Origin: Sphingobium sp. JS3065
GTDB taxonomy: Bacteria; Pseudomonadota; Alphaproteobacteria; Sphingomonadales; Sphingomonadaceae
Direction: 5' to 3'
DNA length: 64,000 bases
NCBI RefSeq assembly: GCF_026427355.1
Contig: NZ_CP102664.1
Coordinates: 310,001-374,000 of the forward strand
Shown piece after piece: positions 49,202 to 58,920 of the stretch (the stretch's first letter is position 1; the number at the start of each line of letters is the position of its first letter). Both the position numbers and the translations under genes were made by a program. The notes beneath the pieces were generated by a model that was given only the letters and a program-made list of their open reading frames with translations, was not told where the DNA came from and did no database searches.

Positions 49202-49372
49202 TTCCGGAAGCTTCCACAGACTTCCGGATTCTTCCGGAAAATCGCAGAATTCCTAGGGGTTGCGGGTGATTCGCGTCCATGTGCAGCCGAGCGCTTCCGC
49301 ATGCAGCCAGATTTGGCGTGGGGGTATTTTGGGGGTATTTTCTCGGGGTACGCAAATGGAGCGATACCCCCA
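49202..49372. repeat. Repeats upstream of the tyrosine integrase
   Basis: TTCCGGA occurs three times (49202, 49222 and 49232), and GGGGGTATTTT is repeated in tandem (49320-49341) with an inverted ATACCCCC copy at 49365-49372. They are good candidates for integrase arm-type or excisionase sites beside the attachment core. Confidence 0.5.
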
Positions 49373-50626
49373 ATGCCTCTCAAAGAGTTGGAAGCCAAAA
49401 ACGCCAAGCCAAAAGACCGTGCCTATAAACTGGCCGACAGTGAGGGATTGTTCCTCCTGGTGCAGCCAAACGGTTCAAAGCTTTGGCGTATGAAGTACCG
49501 GTTCGGCGGCAAGGAGAAGCTGCTGTCGTTCGGTGCCTATCCTGATCTGGGGATTTCTGCTGCGCGCGAAAAACGTTGTGCGGCCAAACAGTTGCTCGCC
49601 CAGAGCAAGGATCCGATGGCCAACAAGGCGGACATGATGCCTGAAGGCGCGGCTACATTCTTGTCCGTTGCTCAACGCTGGCACGAGAACCGAGAATCAA
49701 GCCTCGATGCTGCCCATTCGCAGCGCGTCTGGTCACGGCTAGAACGCGATGTGTTCCCCGCCTTGGGGAGCAAGATGATGCATGAGATCACTCCGCCAGA
49801 CGTGCTTGAGATGATCCGTAAGATTGAGGCGCGGGGAGCTCTGGATATCAGCCGTCGGGCCAAGCAGGGTGTCGGTCAGATCTTCCAATTCGCGATCGCT
49901 TGTGGATTGGTATCTTCCGATCCGACTACCCACCTGCGGGGCGCCTTGAAGCCTCGTCCGCGCGTCAAGCATATGAGCCGGCTGCCGCTGACTGAGTTGC
50001 CTCAGTTCTTGCTGAAGCTCAAAAAGTATGAGGAGGAGGGAGACCGGCGGTCTGCGATCACTCGCGACGCTGTGACGTTTGCGCTCCTGACTTGGGTCAG
50101 AACCAAGGAGCTTCGGTTCGCTGTGAGATCCGAGTTTGAAGACCTGGACGGCAAAGCGCCGGTTTGGCGGATTCCCGCTGAACGGATGAAGATGGGCCGC
50201 GAGCACTTTGTGCCGCTCTCAAAGCAGGCTGCAACGATCGCCCAGCGCATGATTATCGCCAGTACCGGCGAATTCCTGTTTCCCGGGGTGGCGCCGAAGA
50301 AGCCGCTGTCCGAGAATACCATGATCTATGCTTTGTATCGCCTCGGATATCATTCGAGGCAGACTGTGCATGGCTTCAGGGGACTTGCGAGCACGTGGGC
50401 AAACGAGCAACTGGTTGAATTCGGCAAACCGGCCATGTGGATACGAAGGTATCACGAGGACTGGGTCGAAATGCAACTGGCCCACTCAGAGGACAATGAG
50501 GTGCGCGGGGCCTACAATGCTGCCGAGTATTTGGTCCCACGGCGCAGGATGATGCAGGACTGGGCTGACTTTCTCGCCGATCAGGAGAAAATGGGTTCGT
50601 CGCAAACACGCAAGAAGGCTGCTTGA
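49373..50626 (+). CDS. P4-type tyrosine integrase of the second element
   Basis: 417 aa from ATG 49373, which gives the standard start MPLKELEAKNAKPKDRAYKLADSEGLFLLVQ (DUF4102). Catalytic residues: Arg in WVRTKELRFAV, His/Arg in VHGFRGLASTWANE, His in LAHSEDNEVRGAYNAAEY and terminal Tyr. Integrases of this class target tRNA 3' ends, here the tRNA-Met copy at 49182-49194. Probably drives integration and excision of the second element. Confidence 0.94.
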   Translation: MPLKELEAKNAKPKDRAYKLADSEGLFLLVQPNGSKLWRMKYRFGGKEKLLSFGAYPDLGISAAREKRCAAKQLLAQSKDPMANKADMMPEGAATFLSVAQRWHENRESSLDAAHSQRVWSRLERDVFPALGSKMMHEITPPDVLEMIRKIEARGALDISRRAKQGVGQIFQFAIACGLVSSDPTTHLRGALKPRPRVKHMSRLPLTELPQFLLKLKKYEEEGDRRSAITRDAVTFALLTWVRTKELRFAVRSEFEDLDGKAPVWRIPAERMKMGREHFVPLSKQAATIAQRMIIASTGEFLFPGVAPKKPLSENTMIYALYRLGYHSRQTVHGFRGLASTWANEQLVEFGKPAMWIRRYHEDWVEMQLAHSEDNEVRGAYNAAEYLVPRRRMMQDWADFLADQEKMGSSQTRKKAA

Positions 50627-50647
50627 GCCAGCGTTCGCCATTGGCCG

Positions 50648-50875
50648 CTATGCGCTGCCAATCCAGTCAACGCGCAGACGATCGAAGCCGGTGACTACCC
50701 CTTCCACGATGACCTTGCTCCCGACAAGGTCATCGCCGCATTCGTCGCGCTCGAGGATCCATACTTCATCCTCGTTTGTGGTCAGGATCAAGCCGCGTTG
50801 GCCGTGGCTCAAAATACCGACCACGCGTTTGCGTGAGCCACTCAAATCAGACCTCTTCATTGTCAGAATCGCCAA
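50648..50875 (-). CDS. DUF5818 small protein
   Basis: 75 aa (start at 50860 also possible). The pattern KRVVGILSHGQRGLILTTNEDEVWILERDECGDDLVGSKVIVEGVVTGFDRLRVDWI matches DUF5818, an OB-like small protein common in sphingomonad plasmids and islands. It overlaps the stop of the lytic transglycosylase, so both are co-transcribed. Function unknown. Confidence 0.82.
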   Translation of the reverse strand: MAILTMKRSDLSGSRKRVVGILSHGQRGLILTTNEDEVWILERDECGDDLVGSKVIVEGVVTGFDRLRVDWIGSA

Positions 50876-51522
50876 CGGTTGAGCACATCCCGGACGTAGC
50901 CAGGAGTTTCGCCGTTGAGCGGGATGCCTCCGGAGCGTTCCACGGCGCCGGGGCCAGCGTTGTAGGCGGCCACCGCGAGGTGAACCACCCCAAACTTGTC
51001 GAGCATCTGCCGCAGGTAGCGCGCGGCTCCCAGGAGGTTTTCCTTCGGGTCGAACCGGTTCGAGACTCCGAGGTCACGCGCGGTGCCAGGCATCAGTTGC
51101 CCAAGGCCAGCCGCTCCAGCTCTACTGACGGCGACAGGATTATACCGCGATTCGGTCCAGATGAGCGCGTCGAGCAGCCCCGAAGGCAGAGAAAACTGTG
51201 CCTCAGCGGCATAGACGTGCGGCAAGTACACCGCCCTCCTGAAGCTTGTCGCCTGTTTGGCCGAACCGCGGATCGGCTTGGTCGCATAGAATGGGTTAGG
51301 TCCGATAGAAGGAGCCATCGCAACGGCTTGTTCGGATGCCGGGGCTTTCCACACTCCATGCGTCACCAGTTGAAAACCGTCGGGCTTTTCCTCCACGCGA
51401 AAACCCGTGGTTTGTAGTTCCTGGTTTTCGGGCGGGGCGGCTATTTGCTCCTGGGCAAACGCAGGTGGCCCGCTGCATACGCATGCTGCCACCATGGCCA
51501 AGCCAACGAATTTCAGTCTCAT
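50863..51522 (-). CDS. Lytic transglycosylase (SLT domain, secreted)
   Basis: 219 aa. N-terminal signal peptide MRLKFVGLAMVAACVCSGPPAFA. The SLT fold is LLDALIWTESRYNPVAVSRAGAAGLGQLMPGTARDLGV (catalytic Glu in TESRYNP) plus LAVAAYNAGPGAVERSGGIPLNGETPGYVRDVLNRW. It locally opens peptidoglycan, often as the VirB1-like component of conjugation systems. ATG 51522 has an AAGGAA ribosome-binding site; the LexA box lies 32 bp upstream. Confidence 0.93.
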   Translation of the reverse strand: MRLKFVGLAMVAACVCSGPPAFAQEQIAAPPENQELQTTGFRVEEKPDGFQLVTHGVWKAPASEQAVAMAPSIGPNPFYATKPIRGSAKQATSFRRAVYLPHVYAAEAQFSLPSGLLDALIWTESRYNPVAVSRAGAAGLGQLMPGTARDLGVSNRFDPKENLLGAARYLRQMLDKFGVVHLAVAAYNAGPGAVERSGGIPLNGETPGYVRDVLNRWRF

Positions 51523-51553
51523 CGTCGATTCCTTCTCTAGCCGAATCGCGTGA

Positions 51554-51568
51554 GAACATATAAAGAAC
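51554..51568 (-). promoter_or_regulatory. LexA (SOS) box upstream of the lytic transglycosylase
   Basis: GAAC-ATATAAA-GAAC on the plus strand; on the minus strand GTTC-N7-GTTC, upstream of the lytic transglycosylase start at 51522. It could also affect the divergent toprim gene (51648). Confidence 0.78.
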
Positions 51569-51647
51569 ATAGGTTGTAGGAAAACGCATTGTAATGGGCG
51601 CAGAGCGGAGGCTGCGCGGTGGAGGCATGTTGGACTGGAGATAGCCC

Positions 51648-52544
51648 ATGCCCCGTACCCGAGTGCAGGAACGCCTGGAAAAGCGTGCCCGAGAAATTGT
51701 CGAAGCCCTTGATGGCACCTGGTCGCGGTCACGCGGCATGTGCTGCTGCCCTGCACATGACGATCGGACGCCGTCGCTGAGCGTCACCATCGGCGTCCGC
51801 GCGATCCTGTTCCACTGCTTTGCCGGGTGCTCGAATGAGGCGGTCCTGGCGAGCCTGGGCCGGATCGGTGTCAAAGCTGCCGAACTCTTCGACGGCAGAG
51901 GGGAGCCGATTGCGGCGCGGACCAGGGACGACGTTGTAAACCAGAACGCCCTCAGGCTGTGGCGGGCAGCCTCGGCCCTGACGGATGGCCCGGCACAAGC
52001 CTATCTTGCGGGCCGCCAGATCAGGATATCGTCGCCCGACCTACGCTACCACGCTCGTACACCGCTTGGCCCCAAGGGATCGGTTCGGTTTCTGCCTGCC
52101 ATGCTCGCCGCTGTTCGCAACGACGAGGGCATACTGGCACTTCACCGGACATTCCTTGAGCCGAAAACTTCCAGCTTGGCGCGTTTCGATGGCCCCAAGC
52201 GCGCGCTGGGCAGCCTTGGCTCGGGCACGGTGCGGTTGGCCATGCCGCGCGGCGGCAGGCTCGGCCTTGCTGAGGGCATCGAAAGCGCACTTTCAGCCCA
52301 GCAGCTCTTTGGGATCCCGTGTTGGGCGACTCTCGGCAATGAGCGGTTTGGGCTGGTGACCATTCCTGAAAGCGTGCGCGAACTCCACCTGTTCATCGAT
52401 CACGATGCCGGTGGCAACCTTGCCGAAGAGCGCGCTCGCGAGGCCTATCATTGCGATGGCCGCCGCATCGTACCGAGGCGCCCCGTGCGGGACGGCGAAG
52501 ACTGGAACGATGTCCTGACGGCGCGCACCAAGGCTGGCGCCTGA
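51648..52544 (+). CDS. Toprim/zinc-finger (DUF7146-like) DNA primase-type protein
   Basis: 298 aa. The N-terminal CHC2-like zinc motif CCCPAHDDRTPSLSVTI...LFHCFAGCS is followed by a toprim domain (RLGLAEGIESALSAQQLFGIPCWATLG; LFIDHDAGGNLAEERAREAY). Plasmid- and ICE-type relative of TraC-like primases; it could prime replication or transfer. It is read divergently from the lytic transglycosylase across the LexA box. Confidence 0.87.
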   Translation: MPRTRVQERLEKRAREIVEALDGTWSRSRGMCCCPAHDDRTPSLSVTIGVRAILFHCFAGCSNEAVLASLGRIGVKAAELFDGRGEPIAARTRDDVVNQNALRLWRAASALTDGPAQAYLAGRQIRISSPDLRYHARTPLGPKGSVRFLPAMLAAVRNDEGILALHRTFLEPKTSSLARFDGPKRALGSLGSGTVRLAMPRGGRLGLAEGIESALSAQQLFGIPCWATLGNERFGLVTIPESVRELHLFIDHDAGGNLAEERAREAYHCDGRRIVPRRPVRDGEDWNDVLTARTKAGA

Positions 52545-54768
52545 GCAAGTGCAGAGGAGAGAGGGCTTTGGGCCTTTTGAGGCCTGCAAACGGATTGGGT
52601 CTCGTCAGGAGGTTCCATGTCCAATTTATCGCCCGCGCTTGCCTTTCCAATCTCTCCCGAGCCTTTGGTCCTTTCGGCAGCAAGATCGCTCGCAGCCCGC
52701 CTTGATGCTGGCGAGGTCATCACGCGTCCCATTCTCAACACCGTGCTGGCCGAGCAGTTCGGCGGCAGCGATGCCGATGCCCGCTGGTCGGTCCGCGATG
52801 CCCATGCCGCGCTCGAACTCGCGCAAGTCCTCTGGTTGCAGAATAGCCCGCAGCTCAGGCTGTCATCACCGCCCGAAACAGCCAGGGACGTGTTTGACCG
52901 GCTTGGAGCCCAGTTGCCGAGCCAGACTGTGCGAAGCGAAGAGCAAATCGAGTTGCAACAGTTTGCCACACCGCCAAACCTCGCCTGGCTTGCCGCACGC
53001 GCTTGCGCCTTCGGCGCATCCGAGGTGGCGCTCGAACCATCTGCTGGCACGGGGATGCTGGCGGTGTGGGCCGAGGCCGCTGGTGCCCGTCTTGCCTTGA
53101 ATGAAATCTCGCCGCTGCGCCGTGAATGCCTTGCCAACCTGTTTCCGCAAGCCACGCTTTCCGGCCATGATGGCGAGCTGATCGACGAATTGCTCGATCC
53201 CAATCTTGCCCCCAGCGTCGTCCTCATGAACCCGCCCTATTCCCATGGGGTGGAGCGCGGGGCTGATGGGCGAACGGGCGGTCGGCACCTGCGCTCGGCC
53301 TGGAAGCGGCTAACGGCAGGCGGCAGGCTCGTTGCTGTGATGCCAGAGTGGTTCGATCTGCATCGCTTTGTTTCAGGCGCGGCCGGTCCTATCGCTGTGC
53401 GCCTCAATGCCCGGATCGAACGCGCTTTCGTGCGTTCGGGCACCTCGATCACGACCAGGCTTATCGTCCTCGACAAGACCCTGCCGAGCAACGATCCCGT
53501 TGCCGCGACCACATCCACGCTTTCCGAGCTGTGTGATCTCATCGATACCCTTCCGCTGAGGGAGGCTGCCCAATTCCCGGCGGCGATGGCTACGAGGCCG
53601 CAGGGAGCTCTGCTGAGCCTTGTAACTGCGGGGAGCAGGCTGCGTCCTGTGCCACCTGCTCGCGCAGGCGTCTCGACGGGCTTTGTCCCGTGCACCTTCG
53701 AGGCGTTGGCCGAACCCGCGCCGATCGCCGAGCAGGTCGGGCATTATCTGCCCTATCGGCCAAGTCGCATTTTGATCCCGGATGCCGCCGATCATCCAAC
53801 GCCCTTGGTCGAGTCCGTAGCCATGGGTTCGATCACCGCGCCAATCCCGACACAAGTGCCTTTGCTGCCTTCTGGCCTCATCGCCAAGGGACTGCTCTCT
53901 TCGGCGCAGGCGGAAACACTGATCTATGCGGCCAATGCTCATGCGCGCGATCTTCCGGGCAGGTTCGCGCCGGAAGACAAAGGCTGCATCCTCAAACCCA
54001 GCGCCGAAGGTCATGCCTATCGTATGGGATACTTCCTCGGCGACGGCACCGGGGCTGGGAAGGGGCGCCAGGTCGCCAGCGTCATTCTCGACCGCTGGGT
54101 GCGCAGTGAGAAACGCCATATCTGGATATCCAAGAACGAAGCCCTGTTGGAGGATGCACGGCGCGACTGGTTGGCCCTGGGAGGCCTGCCCATCGACATT
54201 CAGCCGCTCGGTCAATGGAAGCTCGGCACGCAGGTTTCGATGCGGGAGGGTATTCTATTCGTCACCTATCCGACCCTGCGCTCCGGCAGGAGCGATGCCA
54301 CCCGTCTCGACCAGATCATCGAATGGGCGGGTGAACATTTCGACGGGCTGATCGTCTTCGATGAAGCGCACGCCATGGCCAATGCCGCTGGGGGTGAGGG
54401 TTCGCGTGGCCGTGTCAAAGGTTCAGAACAGGGCATCGCCGGCGTGCGCCTGCAGAACCTGCTGCCCCGCGCCCGAGTGCTCTACGCCTCGGCGACCGGT
54501 GCCTCGGACGTCAACAACCTCGCCTATGCCACGCGCCTGGGACTCTGGGGGCCGGAGACTGCCTTTGCCAACCGCGAAACTTTCGTGGCCGATATCCGTG
54601 ATGGCGGTATCGCTGCAATGGAACTGGTCGCGCGCGATCTCAAGTCACTCGGCCTCTACACGGCGCGCGCCTTGTCTTTCGCGGGCGTCGAATACGACAT
54701 TCTCGAGCATTGCCTCACAGAGGACCAGATCGAGGTCTACGATGCCTACGCCGAGGCCTGGGCGATCT

Positions 54769-54794
54769 TATGGCGAGCTGCGCATAAGATGCCT
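54769..54794. other. Dyad at the left junction of RIT1 (8-10-8)
   Basis: ATCTTATG-N10-CATAAGAT lies just outside the left terminal repeat, where the Strawberry-notch frame diverges. The two arms with a 10-bp spacer resemble a tyrosine-recombinase core site. Confidence 0.55.
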
Positions 54795-54832
54795 TATCGC
54801 GAGGAAGCGGTAATGCGGAGGAGCGCGGCGTA
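54793..54832 (+). repeat. RIT1 left terminal inverted repeat (40 bp)
   Basis: Begins CTTATCGCGAGGAAGCGGTA and ends CGCGGCGTA; the complement recurs at 58555-58594 with one mismatch. A TGCGCAG-TTG-CTGCGCA hairpin (54856-54872) lies just inside. Confidence 0.85.
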
Positions 54833-54923
54833 ACCGGCGAATTCCCATGATAGTGTGCGCAGTTGCTGCGCATTATATTGGTTGCGAACCTCGGCGGTCC
54901 CTGGACCAGCTGAGGAGGCAATC

Positions 54924-56156
54924 ATGTTGAAGTTGCATGACGAGTTGATCACCGAACTCTCGAATTCGCTCACCACACAGAATTACAATCCCGTGGTCGT
55001 GGCGAACCACCGTCTCTACGCCCGCGCGTTTCTCGATTATCTGGCCGAGTGCGATATACAGGTCGAGACTGTGACGCCGCAGCAGGTCGATCAGTATTTT
55101 GGCTATGCGGTTCAGGATTTTGAGATCCAGTACGGTCGGCCTCCCAGTGCGCGTTGGCACATGTTGCCCCGCACCGCGATCGCCAAGCTCCTCCGGCTTG
55201 CTCAAGGCAATTGGCCCCCGGACGCAGAAATGATCGGTCCCGATGACGAGCATCGACATGAAATTTGCCGCGAATACGAGGCATGGCTGCGCGAGGAGCG
55301 CGGTTTGGCAAGCGCGTCCATTGCGGCGCTGATGTGGGAGGCGCGAAACTTCCTGCGATGGCAGTTCGACCGGGCCGGTGCCGCCAGCCTCGAAACGTTG
55401 AGCATCGTGGACATCGATCTCTACATGGACATGCGCGCGCCTGGTTTACGGCGCAAATCATTGGCCGATGTCGCTGAGCGTCTCCGTTCGGTGGTTCGCC
55501 ATCTGCATCGGACGGGTCGCATCCCGACCGATCTGACGCCACACATCATCGGCCCCATGCTCTATGCCTACGAAGATGTGCCGTCGACGCTGGAAAGGAG
55601 CCAAATCGCCGCGGTTCTGGCGACAACGCAGGAGGACAGATCGCCACGCGGACTACGCGATTATGCGATACTTCAGCTGCTTGCCACGTATGGGCTGCGC
55701 GAAGGTGAGATATGCCGCCTTCGGCTCGATGACGTGGACTGGCGCGCAGAATCCCTCCGGATCTGCCACACCAAGACCAACGCGTACTCGTACATGCCGC
55801 TAATGGTGACTGTTGGTGAAGCGCTGCTGGATTATCTGCGCCTTGGGCGGCCCCAGGTTGAAGTGCGGGAAATCTTCGTCCGATCCTGCGCACCCTATAT
55901 CGCAATGACGAACCTGTACGGCATGATCCGCGGTCGGTTGGCCGCCGCAGGCGTAGTGCCAGCAGGAAAGCGGGGGCCGCATGTCTTCCGCCACGCACGT
56001 GCGGTCGAAATGCTGCGGGCATCGGTCCCGCAAAAGATCATCGGCGACGTGCTCGGGCATCGATCCACCGAATCCACCAATACTTATCTCAAACTGGCAA
56101 CAGATGATCTCCGAGCCGTGGCACTCGAGGTGCCTGGAATGGAGGTGCTGTCATGA
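54924..56156 (+). CDS. RIT1 tyrosine recombinase 1 (RitA-like)
   Basis: 410 aa from ATG 54924 with GAGGAGG before it. Two helical DNA-binding parts precede the catalytic domain: LATYGLREGEICRLRLDDVDWRAESL (Arg), GPHVFRHARAVEMLRAS (His-x-x-Arg) and DVLGHRSTESTNTYLKL (His, Tyr). Catalytic residues are complete. First gene of the trio; stop overlaps the next ATG by four bases, so the three enzymes are probably made in a fixed ratio. Confidence 0.9.
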   Translation: MLKLHDELITELSNSLTTQNYNPVVVANHRLYARAFLDYLAECDIQVETVTPQQVDQYFGYAVQDFEIQYGRPPSARWHMLPRTAIAKLLRLAQGNWPPDAEMIGPDDEHRHEICREYEAWLREERGLASASIAALMWEARNFLRWQFDRAGAASLETLSIVDIDLYMDMRAPGLRRKSLADVAERLRSVVRHLHRTGRIPTDLTPHIIGPMLYAYEDVPSTLERSQIAAVLATTQEDRSPRGLRDYAILQLLATYGLREGEICRLRLDDVDWRAESLRICHTKTNAYSYMPLMVTVGEALLDYLRLGRPQVEVREIFVRSCAPYIAMTNLYGMIRGRLAAAGVVPAGKRGPHVFRHARAVEMLRASVPQKIIGDVLGHRSTESTNTYLKLATDDLRAVALEVPGMEVLS

Positions 56157-57508
56157 GCGCCTGGCACGATCCCGATCGCACCGTCGTCGACGCCTTCCTG
56201 GTAAAATCGCAGTTCCGGCCGGGAAGCGTACCGACATATCGCTGGTTCCTTTGCACCTTCGAAGATGTTGCCCGCCGGCATCCGGCGGTGGACCGGCAGA
56301 TGCTCGACGCCTGGCTGAAGGAGATGCAAAAACGTTGGCGATTGTCGACGCTGCTCAATCAGGTCTGCATTGTCGACCGCTTCCTCGACCACCTCGTCGA
56401 AATCGGGCTGATCGCCGACAACCCTGTTGCTGCACTTCGCCGTCGGTACAACGTCAAGCAAAGCAAGCCGATCTGGCGGGCCTTGGCTTCCCCGAATCCC
56501 GACGAATCCTTGGCCGCGTTACGACGGCCTGCGCCCTTCGGCAGCGTGCTGGGTGACTTCATGCAAGACCATGTCATGCTGATGCGCAGCCGGGGATATC
56601 AATATGAAGCGCAGGCTCACTGGCTGCTGCGGTTCGATCGGTTCCTTCAGGCCCGTCCCGACCTCGCGGAGCAACCACTTGAGGCAATGATTGCGAGCTG
56701 GGCGGCTGCCAAGCCGACCCGCAACCACGCGGCTGAATGCCAGAAGCTGGCGCGCATCCTGACCAAGGCGCGGTTCCGCCTCGATCCGACTATCCCGCCA
56801 AAGCGCTTCAATCCCCGGCCAGAGCGGGAAGTAGCGCGGGAGCATCGGCAACCGCATATCTTCAGCCCGGCTGACGTTCGGCGTATGCTCGATACCGCAC
56901 GGACTTATCCGTCGCCGGACGCTCCGCTGCGGCCGTTGACCCTCTACACCATGATCATGCTGGCCTATTGTGCCGGGCTACGGCGAAGCGAGCTGGCATG
57001 GCTCGATCTTGGTGACGTGGACCTGCAATCAAGCACGATCACGATCCGGGAAACGAAGTTCTACAAGACCAGGATCTTGCCTCTATCCGACAGTGTCGCG
57101 GTCGAACTGCGCGCGTACATCGATGCGAGGCGGCGCGCTGGCGGCCCACAGAACCCGAAATCAGGGCTGTTCTGGCATGCCCACTTAAATGACCGCTACA
57201 GGCCCGAGGCGGTTACGACAATGATTACCAACGTCATGCGCCGTGCTGGGCTCAAGCCCGCTTCGGGCCGGACCGGGCCGCGGGTCCATGACCTTCGTCA
57301 CTCGATGGTGGTGAACCGCATCCTCCAGTGGTACCGGTCCGGCATTAACCCTCAGGAAAAACTGCACTTCCTCTCGACCTACATGGGGCACCGGGATCTC
57401 CACTCCACGCTGGTCTACATCACCGTCACGCAGGATCTGTTGCAGGAAGCCAGTGAACGGTTCCGCGCGCTCGGCGCCCCGTGCCTTGTCACGGAGGCGC
57501 GGCCATGA
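56153..57508 (+). CDS. RIT1 tyrosine recombinase 2 (RitB-like)
   Basis: 451 aa. Catalytic set: YCAGLRRSELAWLDLGDVDL (Arg), RVHDLRHSMVVNRIL (His-x-x-Arg), YMGHRDLHSTLVYI (His, Tyr). It is longer than its RIT2 counterpart. Overlaps neighbours by four bases on each side. Confidence 0.9.
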   Translation: MSAWHDPDRTVVDAFLVKSQFRPGSVPTYRWFLCTFEDVARRHPAVDRQMLDAWLKEMQKRWRLSTLLNQVCIVDRFLDHLVEIGLIADNPVAALRRRYNVKQSKPIWRALASPNPDESLAALRRPAPFGSVLGDFMQDHVMLMRSRGYQYEAQAHWLLRFDRFLQARPDLAEQPLEAMIASWAAAKPTRNHAAECQKLARILTKARFRLDPTIPPKRFNPRPEREVAREHRQPHIFSPADVRRMLDTARTYPSPDAPLRPLTLYTMIMLAYCAGLRRSELAWLDLGDVDLQSSTITIRETKFYKTRILPLSDSVAVELRAYIDARRRAGGPQNPKSGLFWHAHLNDRYRPEAVTTMITNVMRRAGLKPASGRTGPRVHDLRHSMVVNRILQWYRSGINPQEKLHFLSTYMGHRDLHSTLVYITVTQDLLQEASERFRALGAPCLVTEARP

Positions 57509-58509
57509 GGAAAGGCAATCCATTGCCCGCGTTGTTGCGGGCGTTCTTCCAGGAGTGGCTGGCCGAGCAGCGCAGCGCGTCAATCCACACGATCCGCTCT
57601 TATCGCGACACCTGGCGGCTGCTGCTTCGGTTCGTCGCGGAGCGAAAAGGCTGCGGGGTCGCGCGGCTGACGCTCACCGACGTCTCGGCCGGCGAGGTGC
57701 GCGCGTTCCTTCATCATACCGAGCATGGCCGCAAGACCACGATCGGCACGCGGAACTGCCGACTGGCCGCCATCCGCAGCTTCTTCAGCTTCGTGGCGGA
57801 CAAGAATCCGGAATACATCGCGCAGTGCTCAGAGGTCCTGGCTGTTCCGTTGAAGCGGGAGCCCACCTCCGCGCCGTGCTACCTCGAGCCCGAGGAGGTC
57901 GAGGCCATCCTCGCCCAGCCCAACCGATCGACACTCGAAGGGCTGCGCGACCATGTACTGCTCTCGTTCCTCTATAACAGTGGCGCGCGAATCCAAGAGG
58001 CGCTTGACCTCTGTCCCGAAGCAATCCGGTTCGATGCACCGAACTTCGTGCGTCTTTACGGCAAGGGGCGCAAGGAACGCATCTGCCCGCTCTGGCCAGA
58101 AACCGTGGCATTGCTCAGGAAGCTACTGGAGCGACAGCCGCGTGCGCCCGATGAGCGGATCTTCGTCAATCGATACGGTGAACCGCTAGGGGCGTCAGGG
58201 GTGCGGTTCAAGCTCAACGCCTACGTGGAACAAGCCGCGAAATCGACGCTGACCCTCCAGTCAAAACACGTTACGCCTCACAGCTTCCGGCACGCGACCG
58301 CCGTCCACCTCGTTGCCGCCGGGGTCGATATCACCGTCATCCGCAGTTGGCTCGGGCACGTCAGTCTCGATACGACCAATCACTATGCTCAGGCCAATCT
58401 GGAGACCAAACGAAAGGCGCTGGAACAGGTTGGCGCCCCGGCGGCGAGCAACGTGCCACCTTCGTGGAAGCGAGATGCCAATCTGATGGGATGGCTCGAC
58501 ACCCTATAG
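57505..58509 (+). CDS. RIT1 tyrosine recombinase 3 (RitC-like)
   Basis: 334 aa from ATG 57505 (ATGA with the previous stop). Core-binding domain, then YNSGARIQEALDL (Arg), TPHSFRHATAVHLVAAG (His-x-x-Arg) and WLGHVSLDTTNHYAQ (His, Tyr). The same length as RIT2's third enzyme, with 27% or so apparent block similarity by eye only. Confidence 0.9.
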   Translation: MRKGNPLPALLRAFFQEWLAEQRSASIHTIRSYRDTWRLLLRFVAERKGCGVARLTLTDVSAGEVRAFLHHTEHGRKTTIGTRNCRLAAIRSFFSFVADKNPEYIAQCSEVLAVPLKREPTSAPCYLEPEEVEAILAQPNRSTLEGLRDHVLLSFLYNSGARIQEALDLCPEAIRFDAPNFVRLYGKGRKERICPLWPETVALLRKLLERQPRAPDERIFVNRYGEPLGASGVRFKLNAYVEQAAKSTLTLQSKHVTPHSFRHATAVHLVAAGVDITVIRSWLGHVSLDTTNHYAQANLETKRKALEQVGAPAASNVPPSWKRDANLMGWLDTL

Positions 58510-58554
58510 AATAATGTGAAGGACGTGGCGAAATGTTCCGCAGCTTTGCAGGAC

Positions 58555-58594
58555 TACGCCGCGTTCCTCCGCATTACCGCTTCCTCGCGATAAG
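58555..58594 (-). repeat. RIT1 right terminal inverted repeat (40 bp)
   Basis: Complement of 54793-54832 with one mismatch. Five bases after it, the Strawberry-notch frame resumes at ATC CAT ACC. Confidence 0.85.
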
Positions 58595-58599
58595 CGGTT

Positions 58600-58920
58600 A
58601 TCCATACCAATCTGCGCGAGGCGCTCGAGGAAACTCGCATCGTCGATCAGGACAGCGGCAACACGCTCAACAGCGGTGCCAAGTCGGCCGCGCTGTCGAT
58701 TTTCGAGGGAACCAAGCAGCGCTTCTTTGCCCAGCTCCTCCTCTCGATGAAATTGCCGAGCCTGATACCGGCAATCGACGCGGCGCTAGCGGATGGACAT
58801 GCCGCGGTCGTCCAACTTGTTTCGACCGCTGAGGCCATGCTCGATCGCCGCCTTGCTGATCTTTCCGATGAGGAACGCGAAGACCTCGAAATCGATCTCA
58901 GTCCCCGCGACTATGTCTAA
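58600..58920 (+). pseudogene. Strawberry-notch gene, middle fragment
   Basis: Open frame IHTNLREALEETRIVDQDSG..NSGAKSAALSIFEGTKQRFFAQLL...LADLSDEEREDLEIDLSPRDYV, closed by TAA 58918. It continues the 5' fragment and precedes the 3' fragment; there is no start codon because the RIT1 end closes the frame upstream (TAA 58591). It would be silent. Confidence 0.85.

Larger units (their letters stand above)
49052..49372. other. Prophage-attR / second-element junction (no gene)
   Basis: 321 bp with no supported gene. It holds a LexA box (49069-49083), a TTGACC-type -35 on the minus strand (49096-49101), the predicted alternative integrase tail (49144-49181), the attR core (49182-49194), three TTCCGGA copies and the GGGGGTATTTT repeats before the tyrosine integrase. 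Confidence 0.7.
52617..54833 (+). pseudogene. Strawberry-notch type methyltransferase/helicase, 5' fragment
   Basis: The authentic part runs to about codon 719 (YAEAWAI); the last ~18 codons come from the RIT1 end. An N-terminal methyltransferase-like domain has LEPSAGTGMLAVWAE (near residue 140) and LMNPPYSHG (near 204). The helicase part has Walker A LGDGTGAGKGRQ (near 475) and DEAHAMAN (near 582). The 3' two thirds of the helicase are displaced to 58600-58920 and 62634 onward. The product would lack the second helicase lobe, so this is an interrupted gene although the truncated frame stays open. Confidence 0.85.
54793..58594 (+). mobile_element. RIT1: tri-tyrosine-recombinase ('recombinase in trio') element
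   Basis: 3.8 kb, flanked by 40-bp inverted repeats (54793-54832 and 58555-58594, one mismatch). It contains three tyrosine recombinases in one strand, each overlapping the next by four bases. The layout is that of RIT elements. It splits a Strawberry-notch gene between the codons for AWAI and IHTNLRE. GInt islands also have three recombinases but add ginD, which is not seen here. Confidence 0.85.

Noticed and set aside
49098..49373. Minus-strand frame across attR and the second element's left end
   Set aside because: Crosses two recombination junctions in a frame other than the integrase tail; no start signal.
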